From: Metopolophium dirhodum
Lineage: Eukaryota > Arthropoda > Insecta > Hemiptera > Aphididae
DNA length: 64,000 bases
Reading direction: 5' to 3'
Assembly (NCBI RefSeq): GCF_019925205.1
Contig: NC_083560.1
Location: 68,027,266-68,091,265 of the forward strand
Part shown: positions 34,501 to 47,190 of the stretch, piece after piece
How the letters are laid out: every line of letters starts with the position of its first letter
Numbering within the stretch: the stretch's first letter is position 1
Translations under genes and position numbers: made by a program
Notes under the pieces: model-generated
Databases searched by the model: none
Told to the model about the DNA's origin: nothing
Seen by the model: the letters and a program-made list of their open reading frames with translations, nothing else

Positions 34501-37500
34501 ATTCTTGGATTTCCACGTGTTCCAATTGTGGTGAAACGAATCTTAGACTCAACAGAATTGCACGAAACAGCAAATATTGGACTAAAAAAAACAATGTATA
34601 TAAATTGTAAGTTACCTTCTATTAGTTTTTGTTAATTTAATTTGTATACAAATCTGTGATAAAGATCCAGAAGTTGATATCTACAAAACATTTGATTTGA
34701 TGATATCTGTTATATTTTATTGTGTCAAAATATGGTATTTCCAGGTACAATATTTAATGAGTAATACAAAATATTACCAATATACTATCTACATGGATTA
34801 TGTATACTTATTGTGGAAAACACGATATATCAGTTATCAACTTTGTCGTGGGGTTTTTTTTTTTGTGACTAAATATGATAAATTAAATTAAAACAATCAG
34901 TTATCCTATATTCATATAACATATTTTGCCACTTTTTTAGTTATGAATTGTTTTTATGAATACTTTTGATTATAATAAATTATTAATAATATTATACTTC
35001 TTTATTATAATAATAAATACAAGTAATAAAATGATATATTATATAGTTTTTGCAAGAATATGTATACAGCAAAAGTTGATATCTGCATTATGTTTTTTTT
35101 ATTTAATTATTAATTAATCAATTTTTGTCTATAACTTCAAACTGAACCTCACATTTAATTACTTTTGAAAAATAAAAAGGTGTATCCTGAAAAGTTATAA
35201 TTTTGTATATACAGTAGATTCTCGTTATGTCGAATCTCAAGGGGAACAGAAAAAAGTTTGAGATATCGAAAACTTCAAGATATCGAGGTTTATTATAAAA
35301 TAAAAAAACTAATATAAATGTATGTTGTATAATTTATATGAATAATAAATAATACGAATGCCTAAAATACATAATTTGAATAATAAAAAAACTAATATAA
35401 ATGTATGTTGTATAATGTATATGAATAATAAATAATACGAATGACTAAAATTTGAATAATTAAAATACTGAAATGACTGAATAAATTATTTTTCTTTAAA
35501 AAAATCTGTCATTAAGGTTTGCTTCATATTACTTCTTTCTGCCACGACGTCTTCCAATTATTTAATGCAGAAAAAGCCTTATCATCCATACCTGTAGTAG
35601 TCTCAACAAAATTCCTTAGTGTTTTTAAAGCATCTTTAGCTTGTTGAATTGTTACTTGGGTAAAAATGACTTCCTCCTCATTTTGTGGTTCGTCTTCACT
35701 CTCGCTGGTATTTTCTATGGTTTCTGATAAAATTTCCTATGTTAACCGTAACAAAAATATTATTTGTGAACTCGAGATAACGAAAAACGATTAATTTTAT
35801 ATCGAGTTATCGAGAGCAAAACACTATTAAGTGTAATAGTAGTTTCAAGGGAAATTCAATGTAGTTCGAGATAACGAAAAATTCGAGATAGCGACGTTCG
35901 ACATATTAAGAATCTACTGTATCAGCTTCTGGCTCTACTGCAGAAATATATAATTTACTTATTTAACTTATAATAGTAATAAAATAAAACCAAATCTAAT
36001 TAGTTTTTTTCTTTTCATTACATAAGAACTAAAATAACTTAATAAATGTAATTTTTTTTAAGTATATTATTTTTATTATTATATCTTATTTGTATATACT
36101 ATTAATGTATTTTGAACTTGTTTAATATTTATCTTTTGGTGTAATAAGCAACAACCAAGGAGACATGTGTTTATGGCAAATGTTATTATTGTAAACGCGA
36201 AGATCCAGTATGTACAAAAAGTGAACGTCTAGAAGGAGCAGCAATATTTCATCTGCCATCAAATATCAAGCTTAAACAACATTTGCATCCTTGGAGAAGG
36301 ACATATATTGAAAATAAAAGAGCCAGGTTTAAAATATATTTTTTAAAACTATAAAATTAACACTATCTCATTATATTTAATAATGATTGATTAAAAAATA
36401 TGACTTTCGATGTCATTTTCATTTTCAATTGTTGAATACAGTTGTTTTATTGATACCAAGTGAATGTTTGTTAAACAAGTGTTGACTTTAATCAGAAACT
36501 TATCAGAGACACAGAGTATATTAGTATTACAATTAATTAATTACATACTATAATTCAGCGGCTCCCAAACTTTTACTTTATAAGTTTATAAAAATATTAT
36601 ACTAGTAACTATTATTTAGGTGAATTTTTTTTTCCAAGTACCTATATGATAAAATATTTTTCTCAATATTCACATACATCTGGCGGAACCCTTGAGATTG
36701 TTCCATGGAACCCTTAGGCTCTGCGGAACACACTTTGGGAATCACTGCCATAATCAATCAATGATATTACTTATAAGTAGCCAAGTAGGGCCTGGATTTA
36801 AAAATGGCTAAACATTTATTTTACCGCAATAATGCCCTTAAAAATTGACTTATAACATTTTTTTTTAATGCAATATTTATTAGGTAAACCTTTCTAATTT
36901 AAAATATAGAAAAAATTTGAAATTATTTACTAAACATTTATTTTTAAAAAAAACATGAAAATTTGATGAAAATTTGATTAAAAGTTCAGTGTTTATAAAT
37001 TAAAATCAAGCCTTATAAATTTCACTATTGGATACATGTTTTTCTATCTGTATAGGCTTAAGTGGGTAAATAGTAAAAAAAAACCAATAGGATATTGCCC
37101 CCTCCACCCCCCTAGAAGTCGAATCAAATCCGCTTCTGAAGTCGTATGATATACAAATATGCTTGTAATACTTGTATTAACACTAACAAAAACACTGGAT
37201 CAGTGAAAGAGATTAATACTTAAGTATGTATAATAAATTGATTTAATCATTTGTTTCAGATGGGAAGAGGATAATGATTACTGTGATAGTATTAAATCTA
37301 ACTATAATTCTGAAAGAATCTTAGATTTTATTGATATATCTATTTTTGATTTTATTATTGGAAACGGAGATCGACATAGATATGAAGTTGCGGAACAATT
37401 TAATAATACTATTCTTCTCATAGATAATGGAAAAAGGTATGAAGTGTTCATAATTAATAATTTTAGCTGTTTGAAATCGGGTTTATTATAAGTTAAACTA

Positions 37501-38904
37501 AAATATCTAAATCAGCTGTTTATAACTTTTTATTGTGACTGAAATTACTAAACATTATATTTTGATCACCAATCATGTTAAAAACAATTTCTAGTTGCTG
37601 AAAATGGTCAAGATTTTATTAAAAACAGATGCTACCAGTGGCGTATCCAGGGGGAGCTAAGGGGTTGTAGTATATTTAATTCTTTATAGTCTCAATTCTC
37701 AAGTGGTTTGTGGCGTAAAATATTTAAATATGAATTGATGATCTTATTTTTTTATTAATTTAATAAGAAGTAAATTAAATCACATTGATCTTATAATATA
37801 ATAATATATTATTGTTTTTAATAATAAATTAAACCATAACTATAATCTATTATATAACCAAAGTATTGAAAATACCGGAATACCGATAATATTGAAAATA
37901 CCAAAATACTGATAATATTGAAAATACTGAAATATCGAAAATATCGAACCTAAATACCGGTATAACGATATTTTCGGTATACCGACTCATACCGGTATAA
38001 AATATCATACTGAAATATCGAAGGAAAAAAAAATACCATCACCCCTACTATGTTACATTTAAACTTCCTTTCAAGTAATGCTAACTTTTTTATATCATTA
38101 CATTATTAATACTTCTGAAACTGAGTAAATAAACACCTAATTAGATCTAATATTTTTGTGTGATTTAATTCTTATTTTAGCTTAAAATAGAAAAATTGGC
38201 TGAAATTTGATACATGAGGTAGATAGATGAAGTGTCCTTTTATAAATAGATTTATTATATATAGATTTCTCAGTTTACCACAGTTTAGTGTTGTAGATTC
38301 TGCCATACAGATACAGAATACCAATTATTTATTTTAATATTTTTATCCTACGTCTAATTTAATGTATAGATACTGTGTCTTATGTATTATAATTTAAAGA
38401 TACATAAAGCTTCACTGTTTATATTTATTCTCGTGCTTAGTATTAATAACAATAAAAAATGTTTGTAACAGTTTTGGGAATCCTTACAAGGATCACATTG
38501 ACATATTGGCTCCACTTTATCAATGTTGCGTGTAAGTATAATTATATAATATAGCGTATCAGTGTAGTTACCTAAATCTATTGCGGTAATACAATAAAGC
38601 TATATAATATAAGATATTTGTATTGTATCTATAATATCTATTGCACATATATGTATATATGTATATTTACTACTTATTGTGCTTGTTTAATTTTATGATC
38701 AGAATCCGTCTGAAGACATGGGAAAGACTTAAGTCAATTAAAGGCGGAACATTCACAAACATATTACAAAGTATGTTGGACGTGCATGAAACCTTATCTC
38801 TTCTTACTCTACCACATTACCGCGCACTCGAGCGACGACTAAAAATAATTTATGCTACTGTTGTTATGTGTCAAAAAAAATCAGATCGATCAATTCTCAA
38901 ATGA
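31582..38904 (+). CDS. FAM20-family secretory-pathway kinase, FAM20B-like (glycosaminoglycan xylosylkinase)
   Basis: Eight exons: 31582-31701, 32292-32489, 34108-34280, 34413-34606, 36149-36326, 37260-37436, 38472-38531, 38703-38904, all in phase, giving 433 residues. Residues 13-33 are a type II signal anchor (TLLSIFLVLCLNVYLVFFF), fitting a Golgi-lumen enzyme. Kinase landmarks are the Lys of LFKP (161), DRYNGEI with RVPIVVKR, CVYGKCYYCKREDPVC (disulfide-rich insert), HPWRRTY, the catalytic Asp in GNGDRHRYE (about 325) and the metal-binding Asp in LIDNGK (about 343), then LAPLYQCC. FAM20B phosphorylates the linkage xylose of proteoglycans. The CYYCK insert and HPW motif favour FAM20B over FAM20C. 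Introns hold a hAT element and a Tigger-like element. The exon 5 donor (GTTTAA) is weak. I rate the family as firm and the FAM20B subtype as likely. Confidence 0.87.
33152..34015. mobile_element. hAT-type element in FAM20 intron 2
   Basis: An 864-bp element starts CAGGGAACGGACTTTAATGC and ends with the inverted ATCCGTTCCCTA. ATCATTAC flanks it at 33144-33151 and 34016-34023. No transposase frame is readable. The end sequence (AGGG.nCGGA.CTTTA) and length resemble the relic at 16367-17237, so the two may be related families. Confidence 0.88.
35212..35919. mobile_element. pogo/Tigger-like element in FAM20 intron 4
   Basis: A 708-bp element starts CAGTAGATTCTCGTTATGTC and ends TAAGAATCTACTG, with TA at 35210-35211 and 35920-35921. 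GAGATATCGA/TCGAGATAACG motifs recur in both arms. It holds the last part of a pogo-type transposase and a tandem duplication of about 85 bases at 35301-35465. Confidence 0.88.
35524..35736 (-). pseudogene. pogo/Tigger transposase C-terminal tail
   Basis: The minus strand reads an open stretch of about 70 codons: an acidic segment (SESEDEPQNEEEV), then TIQQAKDALKTLRNFVETTT and FSALNNWKTSWQKEV, ending in a stop at 35524-35526. An acidic run followed by a helix 'A..AL..L..F.E' is the usual C terminus of Tigger transposases. An in-frame stop precedes it and the DDE core is absent. In FAM20 transcripts it is intronic and antisense. Confidence 0.7.
37857..38040. repeat. Degenerate minisatellite in FAM20 intron 6
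   Basis: About 180 bases made of variants of GAAAATACC, GATAATATT and AAATATCGA, then an inverted-looking ACCGGTATAACG..TATACCG part. It is probably the end of a decayed transposon. It lies between FAM20 exons 6 and 7. Confidence 0.55.
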
Positions 38905-41900
38905 TTTTAATGACATTGTTCAAATCCAATATTATTTTTCATTTGTTATTGTCTTACTGTAATTGCGTTTACAGATATAGATTGTGAAGTATTTTAAAGT
39001 TCAAATCTTGGACCAGAGATACACGATCAATTTGAAATTATATCAAAGTATCTGATATTAATGATTTAAAGAGGTCTCTCACGGAACTATGTATTGCACA
39101 ATCTTTTAGAAACTGATCAATTTAATAACCTACAATAATATTAAATGTAGCCAGGTAATTAATGCATTCAGCTTTGCGCTATTCACTTAAAGGACAAAAC
39201 AAAACTTGGTGGTTGGTACTTACCAAAGGTAGGCGAGTTAGCTTTTTTGAGTTACTAAGTTATGAATGTTGTGCTATTAGTTAATAAAATAGGTTTTGTT
39301 CAACCTAAGACAAACTAATCGAGACAGTAGAAGTTTTTATATGTATATGTTAGTAAATAAATAAATGTATAATTCAATTTAATTTCTTGGTAACTTAGTT
39401 ATTTACATTTATTTATTAGTAAAAAATCTTATTATTTGTCTGTTTTAAATCAATTAGCTTTTACTGTCATGATTTGTACATCTTAGATTTTATAAAACGT
39501 TTTTAGCAAAAGTGCGAATAATACTATATTTTTCAGCTTTTACTGACTAGGATTAGTATATAACCACAACGTTTAGTACATTTTCAACCATATAAAAATG
39601 GATTATATTCTTGACTTCAAACAGTTTTGCTAAAGCTTCTTACCCACTTCCCTGTAATGTTGTGTAAATGCTATGTGGTATTCTTGCTTACATCCATCTT
39701 TATAAATTTATTTTTGCTTACAGTTAAATTAATTTTGTGAAGGTTGTCGAAGTCAGTACGTTTATAGTACAAAAACTTATCTTATTGGCAAAACTCTCAC
39801 TCCCTTTAGAATAGTACGATTTTGTTAATATTTTTTTATTTAATTAAAGAGAACATTTTGCAGGTTGAATCAAAGCCCGATTTTCATAAAATTATAATAT
39901 TAGCTAAAATTTGTATTTGAATAATGCACAATGTTTGTTATTTTTTTGTCACTATTTAAAGTACAATGAAAATTCGGACTTTGATCCAACCTGCCAAAAT
40001 TCTCGTCTTTATGATAAAAAAAAAAATGATCATATCCTGACATATCAACAAAGCGTAAGAGTTTTTTCTGTTAAATAATTTTTTTCTGAAATAATAATAA
40101 TAATCTTCTAAATAGGTATCTGGCATAAGATTAGTGGAAAGTATTATAATTAAGATAGCAACTAAAAACAAAATGTAATTTTCTAATTTTATAGAATTGC
40201 AAACAATTTGTAAAACATGCTTTGAGACCCTGAAGTAATGTCAATACTTCCTCAATGGCCTGTAAATATTCCCTTTCACTATATAACTATTTCATCAATG
40301 TATATTTTGATAATTTGTTTCTGTTTCTATTTTAACTGAATTTGTTAAAGAATATTCCCACAGATGCAGTTATTGATGGAATTCTCTTGTATACATAAAC
40401 CCCATTATGTGTGTTGATGACAGTTAATTAATTTTACTATTTTTTAGACTTTAAGTATGCATTAAGTATGCATGGCATAAATCAGAAGTTGAAAACTGTA
40501 GACCTCTATTAATTTTCCTAAAATTGTAACTGAGGAAGTATAGAAAGATTATTTAAAGGGGTAAAAAATATTTAAATATAATTTTTAAAAAAAACATTTA
40601 GTAACAACATATTTTTAAAAACATTAATACTTTTTTGAATAATGAGTGTTCAATGATGTATGGTTCAACCGTTATTGTAAAAATTTAAATATGGTATATT
40701 CTTTTTGAAATGTTTTTTTCTATTTCCTCTTCATTATCAAGTTACCTAATTTTTCTAAAAATATTTCTGGAAATGTATTAAATATTTGTTGTATCATATA
40801 AATTTGCTTCACATTGGATATATTTAATATTATGCTATATTATGTTTCAATAGTTATTAGTTAACAAACTAGTCAGGTATCAAGTAGATTTTACTTGTCC
40901 ATTCTCTGTCTATTAACATTGGGCCTTGCATCTTTCATAATATAATACTAGTTGCCTTTGAATTATTTTTATTTTTGTGTTTCACATTAACTCTTATGAT
41001 TCATGGTCTCAACTGTTTCTTTTGTATAATACTGAAGTTTTATTCTGTTCTTTTAACATTTATTTCTAACATTTTGCATTGTAGTCCATTTTAGACATGA
41101 CAGAAACTAAGAAACCTGTATCTAATTCCATTTCTACCATTTTATTCTCTACTTAAACTTTTAATTTGATTGGTTCTATTATTTTATTTTATCATAATTT
41201 GTTAAATGATATAACTTGTTCAAACTTTAAACTAGTTCATTATATTGTGTTCTTCAATTATCAGTTTCTTTGTTACTAACCTCACTTTCATTAGGCAATT
41301 TGTTTTTTTTAGGTTTTTTAATTCTATAATTATAGGTTTAATTAGCAACTTTATAATATGTCTTACAAAAAAACTCCTTGTACCTGGAATAATTTGTAGT
41401 TGTTCTCTGAAACATAAGTACTTTTTTATTTGGTCTATTTTATTATTGCTCGTTCTGCGAGTAAGCTGTTTCTTGATATTCCACTGAGCTGCTTTCTATG
41501 TCTGAGTAGTATTTTGTACTTTTCATTTCTATGGTACCTATTTTAGTTTTTAACTCTTCAATGTATTTTTCAGCAAGTTTGTCTTTTTAAATTCTTCTTT
41601 TAATGCATTTTCAAAAGCAAATTCTTAAGCTTTCATTAACATAAAACTTTGTTTTAGTTTATTTTTAAAAACATCTCTTTCTATGTAATATCTTAGGTAT
41701 TCAGTCAATACAGTTCCAAAGTTTCAATCGCTTTAAACATTTTTATCTCCTTTACATATTGTTGTATACTAATACTTTTAGTGTTTTGTCTAACCTAATT
41801 ATTTCTGATATAAAATGTGGTTTGGATTAAAAAAGATTGTAGATTTTCTTTAATTTGTGTGCAGGTGTATATGGTTTTTTGGTATACTTTCTTTCTTCTT

Positions 41901-41921
41901 CTTCTTGGGTATTATCGGCCA
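38905..41921. other. AT-rich spacer with one short hairpin element
   Basis: An inverted repeat pair, GCAGGTTGAATCAAAGCCCG near 39862 and its partner at 39965-39993, bounds a likely MITE of about 156 bases (39849-40004). AATAAA near 39357 could serve the FAM20 gene. No further gene was recognised. Confidence 0.4.
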
Positions 41922-42225
41922 CTAGGACCATCCCGTCAAACAACCAATCCTCCATGACTCTCTGTCAGCTGCTTTTGTTTTCCAATCTGGGCCACCGTTC
42001 AGCGATTCCACGTCTTTCTTTATTAAATCTTCCCATCTTAAACGGGGTCGTCCAAGGGGCCTTTTCCCTTTTGGGTTCTCTGTCAATACTACGTGTAGTA
42101 GTGGGTTCTGACTACGCCATGCGTGACCCGCCCACTGTAACCTCCTACTCTGGATTATGTTTAATATGTTTGGCTTCTGAAAGAGTTCTGGTATACTTTC
42201 ATAAATCTTTTAATGTATCTTACGT
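41922..42225 (-). pseudogene. LINE ORF2 C-terminal fragment (endonuclease-RT type)
   Basis: The minus strand reads IIQSRRLQWAGHAWRSQNPL, then GKRPLGRPRLRWEDLIKKDV and ADRESWR, ending at a TAG at 41922-41924. The RLRWAGH..R and GRPRLRWxD motifs are the usual end of the RT proteins of many insect LINEs. The fragment is followed on that strand by an AAG-repeat tail (41890-41907), a 3' end typical of RTE-like elements. The RT domain itself is missing, so it is 5'-truncated. Confidence 0.8.
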
Positions 42226-42322
42226 GGTACTTTCTTTTTCCTATTACTGTAAGAAATGTAGGCTTTTTTTTTACTTCTACTATATTGTTTCACATTGTAC
42301 ATAACTAATTTTAAGTCAGAGT

Positions 42323-42520
42323 TTATGTTGCCTGTTCAAGGCCTAATGCTTCTTGGACGTTGTTGGTTATTTTGATGTTACTGTAGTTTCGGTAGTGGCA
42401 AATTATGTGTTTAAGTGTAAGTATTTCTCCGGGTGTATGGAATTCATCTGGTTCCACAGGTGTCTGTGCCCTGTTAGTTGACCATGTGTGGCCTATTTGG
42501 AGTTTATTTAGAGTTGCTTC
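42323..42520 (-). pseudogene. Second LINE fragment: RNase H end region
   Basis: The minus strand reads EATLNKLQIGHTWSTNRA, then EILTLKHIICHYRNY, and ends at a TAA at 42323-42325. 'L.IGHTR.TH' followed by 'T..HI...C..Y' is the end of the RNase H and zinc-knuckle region of I/R1/Jockey-type LINEs. It is a different family from the fragment to its left. Only about 65 codons remain. Confidence 0.7.
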
Positions 42521-43893
42521 CTGACTTGTTTATAAAGCATTCCACTACTTTAGAGGACGCTACACAGATATTTATTGTCTACGTATTACAAGTGCATAAC
42601 ATAACAAATTTACGCGAAATTAATAAATACATTTTTACGAATTTAATGATTTATTTAATATTGAAAAATATAATTTAAGAAATATTTAAAAATTATATGT
42701 AATTTATTTGATGCTAGTATGCCATTCAATAACATAATATGTGCCGTAAAAAGTATGTGTGCCAAATCTGGCGCTATATTATACTCTTTACTTGCCAAAT
42801 ATATATATTATCTTTTCTTTGGTACATTTAATTAGATTATTTTCTACTATTCCGATTTAACATATTCAAAGAATCTACTTATGCGTCTTGGTTTTCTAAT
42901 GAGATTAGGCATATAAAGAGAAGGCTCATGATAAGTTTAAGTTGTTGCTCTTTACCCTGGATTATAATGAATTCTTGTTCCTGTAGGCCAAATTTAGATA
43001 TGTATCCAAAATGTGATTTCGGGATTATATTGAACACGCTAACCTAAGCTGTAACATGTTTTAAAAATAACCAGCTTACTAGCTTAGGTTTTGGAAATTT
43101 GTGAATATGAAACCTACAAGTAATAATGTACCAAAGGTTATGTCCTTCAATGATGTTAATTAGTCTGACGGGCCAGAGTCAGTTAATCTATTTTCTATTT
43201 TTTTCAGAGGTTTATTTCTACTGAGCTGAAAACACTGAGGTAAATAAACTTGGCATCCATTCTATTGATTTACAAATAATGTTGTCTTTTGTGTTGATGA
43301 CGTTTTTCGTGGTCTATCTGATCTGCTAGTATCTGGTAAATTTGTCCTAATGGTCTATTGGGTCATTTCTTATAGATGAGTGAATTTCCCATTCAATGTT
43401 CATGATATGCTGTGTCAAGTCTGGTTGCCCGTCTATAGTTTCAAACTATTGGCCTATCCAATATCATTTTTCTAATTTTATTTTAAATGCCACCCTACCT
43501 TTAGATCATTTTATCTTTATGGTGGAGGAGCAAAAGTTTCATCCAGTGCAGTCTACTACCGCCTTTACTCTTTAGCTTAACAGCTTTATGTATGGCACTT
43601 TTCAATGTCAATCCTAGCTAGATGTAACTTATACCAAATTTAACAAAGCTTCTGGTTCTCTAAATTGTAATGTTCTTATTCATATTTTTAAAGCGTCCCA
43701 GCATTATGGTAAGTCTCTATTGTCTTGACTTCTAGTTAAAATTATATATATTTTAAACTATATACTTGTGCTCTATTGATGACTATTGTTAGCTACAGGC
43801 CATTAATTGGTTCAGAATATTGTTTAAATAATTTTCTAGTAGTCGATCCCCTTTTGTTTATTTTTATTGCCTTGGAGGGATTGTTTCTTGTGC

Positions 43894-44480
43894 TGTGGTT
43901 TGTGTTAAGGATCTGGGCTACAAGGTAAGTTATAACCTTAACCCTGGTTTTCATATTGATTACATGTGCCGCAAGAGCTTTACATCTCTTGAGTTTTTGG
44001 CCAAAGATTTTTGTTTTTTAATGCCAAAAAAATTGCTAATTTGTGTTTTAGTTAGGTCCAAGCAAGGTTGTCTGGAATCTGCATACAGCAAGTGGTTCTA
44101 GGATACTTGAGCTAGTTCAACAAAAGTTTTTCCGGTTAAGTAATTATCTCCATATCCCTAGCAGGGTAACTTCATGATTTTACCCCTGTTGCTACTTTTC
44201 TGAGTCTATCTTCTTTGAACGAACTTTGGTATGCTGCAGGTATTTAGTTTCTCGGTAGACTAATAAAGGGTATCATCGAATCGTATCCTTCCATCACCAT
44301 TTAACTTTAACTATTTTTTTTATTTTTGTTTGTAATCTTTTGCACCTGTTATAACTTTTTCTTATATTTCTGTTTTTAATTTTTATACCAATTGTTATAT
44401 GAATTTTGTAATTTGTTCCAATTGTATTGCACAATAATTATCTTTCATAACTTAGGGCCTAGCCCGTGTGTATTAATAAA
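43894..44480 (+). pseudogene. Third LINE fragment, RT C-terminus and 3' end, opposite strand
   Basis: The plus strand reads KDLGYKVSYNLNPGFHIDYM with RKSFTSLEFLAKDF, then LVRSKQGCLESAYSKWF and a stop at 44099-44101. Next comes LVQQKFFRLSNYLHIPSR in another frame. This is the 'DLGV..D..L.F..H' and 'LVRS.LEY....W' region after the LINE RT core. The tail ends with GTGTATTAATAAAATAAT near 44480. It is strongly decayed. Confidence 0.6.
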
Positions 44481-44489
44481 ATAATTTTA

Positions 44490-45699
44490 ATGTTTATTCA
44501 AGCCATTTGATCTAGGATAGTGTGGACTATGTACTCAAGAATCAATTTCTTAAAAAAATCTTTTAAGGCTCGAGATGTAAACTGAGCCAAGTAGTCAGTA
44601 TAAGACACATTGAGGATATTGGTTGCAAACAATTTTTTTTATAAGAAATTTTATTTCCTCCGATTTTTCATTATTTAACTTTTAAAAATCCAGAATGACT
44701 ATCCACTTACAACTTATACATAAATATTATTAGTATAATAGCAATCAAATATAGCAAAAAAAAATAATATACAGTGAAACACATTTAAGATACTTCTATG
44801 TATTTTTTCTACTGGTTCCTTGGAGATCTTATTAAATAGGTTTAACTATAAAAACTAGGTTAGTTAAGTCATCTTTTAGATTTATTAGTTTTAATTTTAT
44901 GCTAATTTATTGCGTTGTTTTCGGTAAATGGTTTATGTTATACAAGTACCTATATTTAATTATTTTATATATGCAACGCTGACCAAAAATATTATATTGT
45001 AAATGTATTCATTTCTGTTTGAAAGGACCTAATTGAATGTGATTGTACTATTATCTATTGTTCATGATCTTTTTACATTTATTAATTATTGTTTAATATA
45101 GTGCCTATGTGTATTGTAGTGAATTAAAACTGTATCTACATATTGTTATTTATTGTGCTAATTATTGTAATATTGTTTATCGATAAGTTATTTTTGTTAT
45201 GATTTAAATAAGTTAAAATAAAAAATATATTGCAATTATAATACTTTTTATAGTTATTCGTTTATTACTTATTATAGTTTTATATGCAGGCTCAAGGCCA
45301 TAGCTGGAACATATTTTTGGTTGGGGCTTAACACCAAATCATATTTTCATAATATAAAAACCAACTTAAAAAAAAAATGTTATAGTATGCCATATTTCTT
45401 AGATAATGACTTACTTTAAATCTAAGCAAACTTATTTTTAGTGTATTGATGCTCTTTATGTCTAGTCGTCTAGCCTCATATAAAAAAAATAATCAATGAA
45501 CTCGTGGATTACTGATATATATTACCTCTTTAATAAGTTAGTATTAATCCGCTTTTAACTCAAAAATGTACCTTCTGGAGTACCTGTCGATGCAGGAAGA
45601 GTACCCATTTTTATAAGAAATTTTGTAATTGGATATAAATTCTTGTTGTTGATTAAAAGGATCCATCATTGCTGTCTAAAAATTCAAATTATTTTATGA
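44490..45699. other. AT-rich spacer
   Basis: No gene, complete element or clear repeat end was seen. Confidence 0.4.
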
Positions 45700-47190
45700 C
45701 ATTTTAGATTCTGAGTGGAACGATGAATGTATTGATTTACAATGATGAATGTGGTTTTTTTTTTTTTTTTTATTGTTTTTTGTGTCTGTCATCACCTTTT
45801 AGAACAGTAAAAGTGCTTGGATTTTCTTCAACAGTATCTTTTCTGATAGGAAAGTGAATCTAGTTGGAACTTTGGGGGGTTTTCTAGTAGTTTTCAAAAG
45901 CGCCGTGAAAAACAAAAGAAAAATATTAAGGAAAAATGGGAATTTTTACACAATCAGTTTTCGAAAAAATAGATTTTGGTTTTTGGTGCAACTCTTAAAA
46001 AAATTACCGTAGGTACATCAAATTTTAACTGAATGTTTATATTAGCATTTTCTATACACTATAACATTTTCCAAATATTTTGACTTATTTTGAGCTGTTA
46101 ACGGACATTTTCAGTTTCTATTTTTTTAGTTTTTTTTCTTTCAATATCAATAAAATTTTATTTGTTGGTTAAAAAGTATAAAAATTTAATAGAAGGCTCC
46201 TACTATATCGTTACAGTGATATTTGAAAAATAATAAAAATCCTTAGTCACGGTTTTTATTTATAAGCATTTAAAGTTTAAATATTGACAAAATACGGAAA
46301 AGTCATAAAAATTAGCAAAATTATTTTAAGTTGAGAATTCATAAAAATTTTTCTTTTTAAATCTAAGATTTTTCAAATGTAATACAAGATTCCTCATAAG
46401 TTTGTCTACCTATATAAAAAAAAATTTCTACAAGAAAGTCAAATTAAATTTTTATGAGTGTTTGAAATTCATATTTTTACAACTTTTGATATTCACTCGA
46501 TTTCTCATGTAACGATTTTCTTATTTTATTGTAATTAAAAAACGAATGACTGTAGATACTTGAAAATTTCACTGAATGTTTATATTAGCATTTTCTATAC
46601 AACATACAATTTTGAAAATAATTTGATTTTTTTTTTTTGAGCTGTTTACGGACATTGTCAGTTTTCAATTTTTTTAGTTTTTTTTCTATAAATATCAATT
46701 AAATTTTATTTGTTGGTAAATAAGCGTGAAAATTTAATATAAGGCTCCTGATATATCATTCTAATAGCAGTTGAAAAATATTAAAAATACATAGGCACAA
46801 TTTTTTTTATAAGCATTTTGTCCACATTTTGACAAAATTTCCCAAATTTAAAATTTAATAATTATTTTGTAGTTAAAATGTTATAAAATGTCCAACTTTT
46901 ATAGCTAAGGATTTAAAATTTATAACAAGATTCCATGTAAACAAGTAAATATATAAACTATTACTTTATTCACAATAATATCATCAAATATACTTGGTAA
47001 TATCATAAGCTGTTAGCTGACTGTCCATTTTCGCTCAGAATCGTTTTTCTTATACAATGATATACATTATTGAATTCAAATTTAACACCATCTGTTACAG
47101 TGGCCCACTTGTAATTTACTGTACAGCAGAGCTAAATCCACTTACCCACATTTTCTGCTCTGATGATACCACAGTCCAGTCAATTTCTAA
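45700..47190 (+). repeat. Interspersed AT-rich repeat, family A, longest copy or two joined copies
   Basis: This opens AGATTCTGAGTGGAACGATG, runs through TTTTCTGATAGGAAAGTGAA, GAGCTGTTAACGGACATTTTC and AAGGCTCCT, then repeats the middle part from about 46545 (TTATATTAGCATTTTCTATA again). It ends with CGCTCAGAATCGTTTTTC near 47032 and AGCAGAGC near 47128. The outer ends share ATTCTGAG in inverted orientation. Confidence 0.7.

Noticed and set aside
41855..42304. A 149-codon plus-strand open frame
   Set aside because: It is antisense to a LINE ORF2 C-terminal fragment whose motifs (WAGH, GRPRLRW) read on the minus strand.
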